From: Aliiroseovarius crassostreae
GTDB lineage: Bacteria > Pseudomonadota > Alphaproteobacteria > Rhodobacterales > Rhodobacteraceae
Assembly (NCBI RefSeq): GCF_001307765.1
Contig: NZ_LKBA01000023.1
Coordinates: 62,001 to 126,000 of the forward strand
Length of the DNA stretch: 64,000 bases
Reading direction: 5' to 3'
The position numbers and the translations under genes were made by a program. Shown here one piece after another: positions 58,491 through 64,000 of this stretch. Every line of letters begins with the position of its first letter. The first letter of the stretch is position 1. Under the pieces are notes generated by a model. That model worked only from the letters and a program-made list of their open reading frames with translations. It was not told the DNA's origin and made no database searches.

Positions 58491-58865
58491 ATGTACGAAT
58501 ACCGCGTCATCCCCGCGCCCTCACGGGGCAAGAAAGCCAAAGGTGTCAAAACATCCGAAGATCGGTTTGCCCTGGCCATGTCCGATTTGCTGAATGAAAT
58601 GGCGGCAGCGGGCTGGGATTATCAGCGTGCCGAGACCTTGCCAGCAGAAGAGCGCAAGGGGTTGACGGGCAAGACCTCAACCTTCCGCAACCTTCTGGTG
58701 TTTCGGCGCGAACGTGCCTGGGATGATGTGAAGGATACCTCCCCCACGGTGGCCGCCACCGCCGCCGCGGAAGAGACAAACGCCCCGGCCCTACCCTCAG
58801 CCGCCAAGGCCAACGAGGTGCCCGCAGATGCCCCTGCCCTGTCGCGCGATGGGGACAGCGCCTGA
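58491..58865 (+). CDS. DUF4177-like small protein
   Basis: A 124-residue soluble protein. Residues 1-80 (MYEYRVIPAPSRGKK, then LLNEMAAAGWDYQRAETLP and LLVFRRE) match the DUF4177-type pattern of a short beta-alpha-beta unit beginning YEYK/RV. The remainder is an alanine-rich tail without visible motif. Function unknown. It is convergent with bolA, the gap being three bases. Confidence 0.75.
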   Translation: MYEYRVIPAPSRGKKAKGVKTSEDRFALAMSDLLNEMAAAGWDYQRAETLPAEERKGLTGKTSTFRNLLVFRRERAWDDVKDTSPTVAATAAAEETNAPALPSAAKANEVPADAPALSRDGDSA

Positions 58866-58868
58866 CCC

Positions 58869-59126
58869 TCAAGCCTTGATATCAAGCGCCAGCGCGTGGA
58901 TCTGCCCCATCAGGTCTGCGCCAATGGCCTGGTGCACGGCTCGATGGCGGGCAACGCGACCAAGATCGGCGAGCTTCTGCGCATGGATCACAACACGGAA
59001 ATGGCTTTCGCCCCCGTCCTGATACCCTGCATGCCCCCGGTGCATTTCGCTTTCATCAATCACTTCAAGATGTTGCGGTTCAAACGCTGTTTCGAGCTTG
59101 GAAAAAATCTGGTCTCGGCGGGTCAT
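58869..59126 (-). CDS. BolA family protein
   Basis: An 85-residue BolA-like protein. The conserved residues of the fold, VIDESEMHRGHAG and GGESHFRVVI, are present; the histidine between them is in the [2Fe-2S]-binding position shared with monothiol glutaredoxin partners. BolA proteins act in iron handling and stress. It is divergent from the J-domain gene. This bolA-dnaJ-cobS-cobT order is common in Rhodobacterales. Confidence 0.92.
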   Translation of the reverse strand: MTRRDQIFSKLETAFEPQHLEVIDESEMHRGHAGYQDGGESHFRVVIHAQKLADLGRVARHRAVHQAIGADLMGQIHALALDIKA

Positions 59127-59200
59127 TTTCGGACGCTTCCCTCTTCAAACATCTGCAAAATCCACTAAACTCTCTGGTCCGAGTCGAAAAGAGTGAACTA

Positions 59201-59833
59201 ATGGCAAACGACGATCCTTTTGGTTTCGATATTTCGGTTTCTTCCGCCAAGAAGAAGAACCCGCGCGGCAGGCGTGGGATGTCTGGGGCGTTTGAAACCT
59301 CTACACGTGAATGTGAACACCCAACCTGTAAAGAGGCCGGGAAATACCGCGCGCCCCGCTCGCCGGATCATCTGGACGAGTTCAAATGGTTCTGCAAAGA
59401 CCATGTGCGCGAATATAACCTGAAATGGAACTTCTTTGACGGCGCCAGCGAAGAAGAAATCAACGAACAGGCCGACAAGGACCGGGTCTGGGAACGTGAA
59501 ACCAAACCGTTTGGCAAGCAGACCGAGGAACAGCGGGCCTGGGCCCGCCTGGGCATTGATGACGCCCATCAGGTGCTTGGGGAAAACGCCACGCAGAACC
59601 CGGGCAAATCCGTCACCGGCTCGACCCGGCGCCTGCCCCCGACCGAACGGCGCGCGATCGAGATTCTGGAAGCCAAGGATCACTGGACCAAGGCCGAGGT
59701 GCGCAAGGCCTACAAAAAACTGATCAAGGTGCTGCACCCCGATATGAATGGCGGCGATCGCAGCCAGGAAGAGCAACTGCAGGAAGTGGTCTGGGCCTGG
59801 GACCAGATTAAGGACAGCCGCAGCTTCAAATAA
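59201..59833 (+). CDS. J-domain protein
   Basis: A 210-residue protein whose C-terminal 65 residues form a J domain with the HPD motif in LHPDMNGG; J domains stimulate DnaK ATPase. The N-terminal part carries CEHPTCKEAG and a later WFCKDHV, four potential metal ligands, as in the small family of alphaproteobacterial J proteins linked to cobS. Its Hsp70 client is unknown. It is closed by a strong terminator at 59853-59889. Confidence 0.9.
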   Translation: MANDDPFGFDISVSSAKKKNPRGRRGMSGAFETSTRECEHPTCKEAGKYRAPRSPDHLDEFKWFCKDHVREYNLKWNFFDGASEEEINEQADKDRVWERETKPFGKQTEEQRAWARLGIDDAHQVLGENATQNPGKSVTGSTRRLPPTERRAIEILEAKDHWTKAEVRKAYKKLIKVLHPDMNGGDRSQEEQLQEVVWAWDQIKDSRSFK

Positions 59834-59852
59834 GCGCATTTTCAGGACACCC

Positions 59853-59889
59853 GAACGCCCTGCATGTTTTCTGCAGGGCGTTCTTTTTT
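59853..59889 (+). terminator. Intrinsic terminator of J-domain gene
   Basis: A 12-bp perfect stem (GAACGCCCTGCA / TGCAGGGCGTTC) with a 7-base loop and six T follows the stop. Confidence 0.93.
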
Positions 59890-60101
59890 CCCACCACCAT
59901 TGCCAAATGCAGAATTTTGCACCGTCAACTCACGCCGTCAGACCATCCGAATTCAGGTGGCCCTACACGCGATTATCCTCTGGCAATATCAATGGCTGAA
60001 AAATACGCCACGCTCCCCTTGCACGAAACGAGATAATCGGGCACCACACCGGGGCTGGCACCGGAATACCGGACCAAAACCGTTCAGGAAGGATTGCGAA
60101 G

Positions 60102-61073
60102 ATGGATGTGAATGCAAAACCCACCGAAGATATCTCGGTTCGCGAGGTCTTTGGCATCGACACCGATATGACGGTGAAGGGCTTTGCAGACCGGACTGAT
60201 CGCGTGCCGGAGCTGGATCCGACCTATAAGTTCGACCCGGACACCACGCTCGCCATCCTCGCAGGGTTTGCCTTCAACCGTCGTGTGATGGTTCAGGGCT
60301 ATCACGGCACCGGGAAATCGACCCATATCGAACAGGTTGCGGCGCGGCTGAACTGGCCCTGTGTGCGGGTGAACCTCGACAGTCACATCTCGCGGATTGA
60401 CCTGATCGGCAAGGATGCGATCAAGCTGAAAGACGGGATGCAGGTGACCGAGTTCCAGGAAGGCATCTTGCCCTGGGCGCTGCGCAACTCGACCGCCATC
60501 GTGTTCGACGAATATGACGCAGGCCGGGCTGACGTGATGTTCGTCATCCAGCGCGTGCTGGAACATGACGGCAAGCTGACGCTGCTGGACCAGAACGAGG
60601 TGATCACTCCGAACCCGAATTTCCGCCTGTTTGCCACCGCAAACACCGTGGGTCTGGGCGACACGACCGGGCTTTACCATGGTGTGCAACAGATCAACCA
60701 GGCGCAGATGGACCGCTGGTCGCTGGTCGCCACGCTGAACTACCTTTCGCATGACGCGGAAACCAACATCGTGCTGGCGAAAAACGCGATGATGAACACC
60801 GAAAGCGGCCGCAAGACCGTGAGCCAGATGGTCACCGTGGCGGACCTGACCCGCACCGCGTTCATGAACGGCGATCTGTCGACCGTCATGTCCCCCCGCA
60901 CAGTGCTGAACTGGGCGGAAAATGCACGTATCTTCCGCGATGTGGGCTATGCGTTCCGCCTCTCGTTCCTGAACAAATGTGACGAGCTTGAGCGTCAGAC
61001 CGTGGCAGAGTTTTATCAGCGCTGTTTTGACGAGGAACTGCCTGAATCAGCGGCAAGCATGAGCCTTGGTTAA
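60102..61073 (+). CDS. cobS: Aerobic cobaltochelatase subunit CobS
   Basis: CobS is the AAA+ subunit that, with CobT and CobN, inserts cobalt into hydrogenobyrinic acid a,c-diamide in aerobic cobalamin synthesis. The 323-residue product has Walker [10 protein letters not shown] near residue 70 and Walker [10 protein letters not shown] near 130, with sensor region [11 protein letters not shown]. Length matches the characterised Pseudomonas denitrificans protein. An intrinsic terminator at 61089-61118 separates it from the nuclease gene, so cobS and cobT may not share one transcript. Confidence 0.95.
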   Translation: MDVNAKPTEDISVREVFGIDTDMTVKGFADRTDRVPELDPTYKFDPDTTLAILAGFAFNRRVMVQGYHGTGKSTHIEQVAARLNWPCVRVNLDSHISRIDLIGKDAIKLKDGMQVTEFQEGILPWALRNSTAIVFDEYDAGRADVMFVIQRVLEHDGKLTLLDQNEVITPNPNFRLFATANTVGLGDTTGLYHGVQQINQAQMDRWSLVATLNYLSHDAETNIVLAKNAMMNTESGRKTVSQMVTVADLTRTAFMNGDLSTVMSPRTVLNWAENARIFRDVGYAFRLSFLNKCDELERQTVAEFYQRCFDEELPESAASMSLG

Positions 61074-61088
61074 CCCAAGTTAACGCTG

Positions 61089-61118
61089 AAAGCCCTGTTT
61101 TTGCAGGGCTTTTTCTTT
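61089..61118 (+). terminator. Intrinsic terminator of cobS
   Basis: A 9-bp perfect stem (AAAGCCCTG / CAGGGCTTT) with a 6-base loop runs into TTTTCTTTT, 15 bases after the stop. Confidence 0.93.
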
Positions 61119-61185
61119 TCTCATTAACAATTTCCCAGCAATCCGGACCTAAACTGGCCATGGGTGAAAATCGGGTGATGGTGGT

Positions 61186-61641
61186 ATGCGTAGTCTCATG
61201 GTGTTGGCCTTTCTGTTCCTGTCAGCATGTCAGGAAGAACCGAAAAAAATGACGGCAGCCTCGGCGCCTCCGTCCTCGTGCGACATTATTCGCGTGGTGG
61301 ATGGGGACACGGTAAAAGCCATTTGCCATGGGCGGGAACAGAACCTGCGCCTGCTGGGGTTTGACACGCCAGAGACCTTTCGGTCACGTTGCCCTGACGA
61401 AAAGGCTCTGGGAAAAATTGCCACCAGTCATCTGCGAAAACTGATCGAAAATGCGCAGGAGGTTTTGCCCGTCACAGGTCGCCCGGATAAATACCGTCGC
61501 CTGCTGACACGGCTTTATATTGACGGGCGCGACGTGGCTGAGATCATGATCGAAGCCGGGCTCGCGGTGCCCTATCACGGCGAAAAACGGATCAACTGGT
61601 GTGACCGACTGGCGGGGCGCAAGCAGGCGCCTCTGGGCTGA
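61186..61641 (+). CDS. Staphylococcal-nuclease-like lipoprotein
   Basis: A 151-residue thermonuclease-family protein. The N terminus (MRSLMVLAFLFLSAC) is a lipoprotein signal with the cysteine at residue 15, so it should be membrane-anchored in the periplasm. The nuclease motifs are VVDGDTV (metal-binding aspartate), LRLLGFDTPET (arginine, aspartate, glutamate) and KYRRLLTRLY (second arginine). It sits alone between cobS and cobT and interrupts the usual adjacency. Role unknown; nucleic-acid scavenging is inferred. Confidence 0.85.
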   Translation: MRSLMVLAFLFLSACQEEPKKMTAASAPPSSCDIIRVVDGDTVKAICHGREQNLRLLGFDTPETFRSRCPDEKALGKIATSHLRKLIENAQEVLPVTGRPDKYRRLLTRLYIDGRDVAEIMIEAGLAVPYHGEKRINWCDRLAGRKQAPLG

Positions 61642-61728
61642 TACTCCGCCGGAACTGGCCTCACAAATCCATCGCAAAATGTCGGAATACGGCTTTCCAA
61701 AGCGCGGGCGACGCCCTAATTTGACGAT

Positions 61729-63600
61729 ATGAAAAAGCCCAACGACAACCCCGCTGATCCGTTCAAAAAGGCGCTGGCCGAAGCGACCAAGACGCTGGCC
61801 GATGATGGCGATCTGTCCGTGACCTATTCAGTGGACCCACCCGGGGCCACGAATGACGCGGTGCGCCTGCCGCAGGTGACGCGCCGGATGACCCGTGAAG
61901 AGGTGTTGTTGGCCCGGGGCACGGCGGATGCGTTTGCGATGAAACATCGCTATCACGACCCCGCGATGCACCTGCGTTACGCCCCAGCCGGCCAAATGGC
62001 GCGCGACCTTTACGAGGCGATGGAAACCGCCCGATGCGAGGCGATGGGCGCGCGCGACATGCCGGGCACGGCGGGCAATATCGACGTAAAAATTCAGTCA
62101 GATGCGGCACGTCTCGGCTATGACCAGATCACCGAGGCTGCGCAGGCCCCGCTCGCGGATGCCGCGGGTTATCTCGTGCGCCACCTGGCCACCGGACGCG
62201 ATCTGCCCCCTGCCGCGGCAAATGTGATGGAGCTGTGGCGTGGCTTTATCGAAGGACAGGCGGGCGACCATCTGAACGATCTTCAGGATACCCTGTCGGA
62301 CCAGCAGGGCTTTGCGCGTTTTGCCAGACAGGTGATCGAAGATCTGGGTTATGGCGATCAGCTTGGCGATGATCCGGATCAGGACGATCAGTCCGACGAG
62401 GACGCCGAACTGGATCAGGAACAACAAGAGGACCAAGAGCAGGAACAGGGGGAGGACAGTTCCGAGGAGCAGGACGCCCAGCCTGAGCAGTCGCAAGATG
62501 AGACCATGGACCAGACCGAGGCCCAGGTTACCATTGACGACATGTCCGAAGATGAGATGGGCGATGATGCCGAGATGCCCGAAGGGGAGGCGCCGATCGA
62601 GCCACCCGCCCCGGCCCCGGCCTCTGACGCAGACCCCAATTACGAGGTCTATCTGAACGAGCATGACGAGGAAATCCTGGCTGAGGAGCTTGCTGAACCG
62701 GCGGAGCTGGAACGGCTGCGAGCCTATCTCGATCAGCAGCTGGAACCTTTGAAAGGGGCCGTAAGCCGACTGGCCAACAAGCTGCAACGCCGCCTGCAGG
62801 CGCAACAGAACCGGTCCTGGTTGTTTGATCTGGAAGAAGGCATTCTGGACGCGGGGCGCCTTGCGCGGGTTGTTGCAAACCCGACCACGCCGCTCAGTTT
62901 CAAGCAGGAAAAAGATACCGAGTTTCGCGACACGGTGGTGACGCTGCTTCTGGACAACTCCGGCTCGATGCGGGGCCGACCGATTTCGATTGCTGCGATC
63001 TGCGCCGACGTGCTGAGCCGCACGCTGGAACGCTGCGGGGTGAAGGTTGAGGTGCTGGGCTTTACCACCCGCGCCTGGAAAGGTGGTCAGGCACGCGAAA
63101 AATGGCTCGCTGATGGGCGCCCGGGGCAACCGGGGCGGCTGAATGATCTGCGCCATATCATCTATAAACAGGCGGATGCGCCAATGCGCCGGACCCGGGA
63201 CAATCTGGGCCTGATGATGAAGGAAGGGTTGCTTAAGGAAAACATCGATGGCGAGGCGCTGGAATGGGCCCATCGCCGGATCGTAGCCCGCCCAGAGGCG
63301 CGGAAGATCCTGATGGTGATCTCTGATGGGGCGCCGGTCGATGATTCAACCCTGTCCGTCAACCCTGCGAATTACTTGGAAAAACACCTGCGTGACGTGA
63401 TTGCAATGGTGGAAAGGCAGGCGCGGGTTGAGCTTCTGGCGATTGGCATCGGCCATGACGTGACCCGGTATTACGACCGTGCGGTCACCATCACCGATGC
63501 CGAACAGCTGGCAGGCGCAATGACCGAACAGCTTGCCGCGCTGTTTGACAGTGACCCCCGGGCGCGGGCGCGGGTGATGGGGATCCGGAAGGCGAGCTAA
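61729..63600 (+). CDS. cobT: Aerobic cobaltochelatase subunit CobT
   Basis: CobT partners CobS and CobN in cobalt insertion. The 623-residue protein has an N-terminal helical region, a strongly acidic middle (about 205-300, rich in glutamate, aspartate and glutamine), and a C-terminal von Willebrand factor A domain with the metal-site motif LLLDNSGSM near residue 410 and a later [11 protein letters not shown]. This is the canonical CobT layout and length. It converges with, and overlaps by four bases, the truncated amidohydrolase gene. Confidence 0.95.
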   Translation: MKKPNDNPADPFKKALAEATKTLADDGDLSVTYSVDPPGATNDAVRLPQVTRRMTREEVLLARGTADAFAMKHRYHDPAMHLRYAPAGQMARDLYEAMETARCEAMGARDMPGTAGNIDVKIQSDAARLGYDQITEAAQAPLADAAGYLVRHLATGRDLPPAAANVMELWRGFIEGQAGDHLNDLQDTLSDQQGFARFARQVIEDLGYGDQLGDDPDQDDQSDEDAELDQEQQEDQEQEQGEDSSEEQDAQPEQSQDETMDQTEAQVTIDDMSEDEMGDDAEMPEGEAPIEPPAPAPASDADPNYEVYLNEHDEEILAEELAEPAELERLRAYLDQQLEPLKGAVSRLANKLQRRLQAQQNRSWLFDLEEGILDAGRLARVVANPTTPLSFKQEKDTEFRDTVVTLLLDNSGSMRGRPISIAAICADVLSRTLERCGVKVEVLGFTTRAWKGGQAREKWLADGRPGQPGRLNDLRHIIYKQADAPMRRTRDNLGLMMKEGLLKENIDGEALEWAHRRIVARPEARKILMVISDGAPVDDSTLSVNPANYLEKHLRDVIAMVERQARVELLAIGIGHDVTRYYDRAVTITDAEQLAGAMTEQLAALFDSDPRARARVMGIRKAS

Positions 63601-64000
63601 CCCTCACCTTCCCCCGATACCGTCGGCCCCGGGGTCGTCGACCCAAGAGCGTTCAGACTGGCAAGGAAAGCTTCGGTTCCAATGCGGATCAGCGCGTCTG
63701 GAAAGTCGTAATCCGGGTTGTGCAACGCAGGCGTGTCCACACCACTGCCCACAAACAGCATGACCGTTTGGGCAATTTCGCTGTATACGCCAAAATCCTC
63801 GGACCAACGCATCGGCAACCCACCATCGGAAACCGCAAATCCCGCGCTTTCCACCGCGCCTTTCACCTGCCCGGTCAGAACAGGATCATTTTCACAGCCT
63901 GCAAATACATCCTGATAAGACCAGTTCACCGAAAGCCCCTGCGCTTTCGCCACGTCGCTCACAAGGGCTTCTGCATCGCCAACCAACGCGTCCATCGCCT
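63597..64000 (-). CDS. M20-type amidohydrolase, C-terminal fragment (runs off window)
   Basis: The minus-strand frame is open to base 64000, so only the last 134 or so residues are seen. They resemble the C-terminal catalytic lobe of M20D amidohydrolases (hippurate hydrolase / IAA-amino-acid hydrolase type): [10 protein letters not shown] is the metal-ligand glutamate region, and [20 protein letters not shown] is the usual end motif with its histidine. The substrate cannot be told. It overlaps the cobT stop by four bases. Confidence 0.8.
   Translation of the reverse strand, partial: AMDALVGDAEALVSDVAKAQGLSVNWSYQDVFAGCENDPVLTGQVKGAVESAGFAVSDGGLPMRWSEDFGVYSEIAQTVMLFVGSGVDTPALHNPDYDFPDALIRIGTEAFLASLNALGSTTPGPTVSGEGEG

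Noticed and set aside
62098-63273. A 391-codon open frame on the minus strand inside cobT
   Set aside because: The leucine/valine-rich stretch is the complement of the acidic repeats in CobT, not a real membrane protein.

Overview
The window is a stretch of alphaproteobacterial chromosome, most likely from a marine member of the Rhodobacterales (roseobacter type). I infer this from gene order and families: lptD-surA-pdxA-rsmA; a complete late division/cell-wall (dcw) cluster containing DUF2484 genes and running into lpxC-bamD-recN; a bolA-dnaJ-cobS-cobT block; TadE/TadG-type genes; isoquinoline-1-oxidoreductase-like molybdoenzyme genes; and Hint-domain RTX proteins. The DNA is GC-rich by eye, except for one insertion at about 33.8-35.1 kb. 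I saw no rRNA, tRNA or CRISPR array.

Layout. 1-5.2 kb (+): outer-membrane LPS assembly (LptD, 5' end cut off), SurA chaperone, PdxA and RsmA in one overlapping operon. 5.4-8.5 kb: a ClC channel and a divergent FAD-linked D-lactate-type dehydrogenase. 8.8-23 kb (-): recN, bamD, lpxC, ftsZ, ftsA, ftsQ, ddl, murB, two DUF2484 genes, murC, murG and ftsW, many overlapping by 4-14 bases; transcription runs ftsW to recN. 23.2-29 kb (-): EamA transporter, pntB/pntA transhydrogenase, a small membrane methyltransferase-like protein and a pirin. 29-32 kb (-): a TadG-TadE-TadE trio. 32.3-33.8 kb (+): glutamate dehydrogenase. 33.8-35.1 kb: a decayed insertion element with perfect terminal inverted repeats and a 9-base target duplication, carrying a broken transposase and a small AT-richer passenger ORF. 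35.1-38.7 kb: amidase, DsbA-like protein and aminotransferase. 38.9-42.3 kb: TetR regulator divergent from a two-subunit molybdenum hydroxylase. 42.5-46.9 kb: two paralogous RTX/Hint proteins. 46.9-49.4 kb: PuuD-like hydrolase, XRE-cupin regulator, fasciclin lipoprotein and DUF378. 49.4-58.9 kb: GlcG-like protein, malate synthase G, PepN, GatB, U32/TrhP-like protein and DUF4177-like protein. 58.9-64 kb: BolA, J-domain protein, CobS, a nuclease lipoprotein and CobT, ending in a truncated amidohydrolase.

The most noteworthy features are non-coding. The insertion element sits inside the loop of what was a bidirectional intrinsic terminator shared by gdhA and the convergent amidase gene; the intact terminator can be rebuilt by removing the element. 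Two dispersed repeat families (three copies each) form tandem hairpins whose arms co-vary between copies, so structure rather than sequence seems conserved. The two RTX/Hint genes have unrelated middle domains, a shared C-terminal Hint module and a short near-identical tract suggestive of gene conversion.
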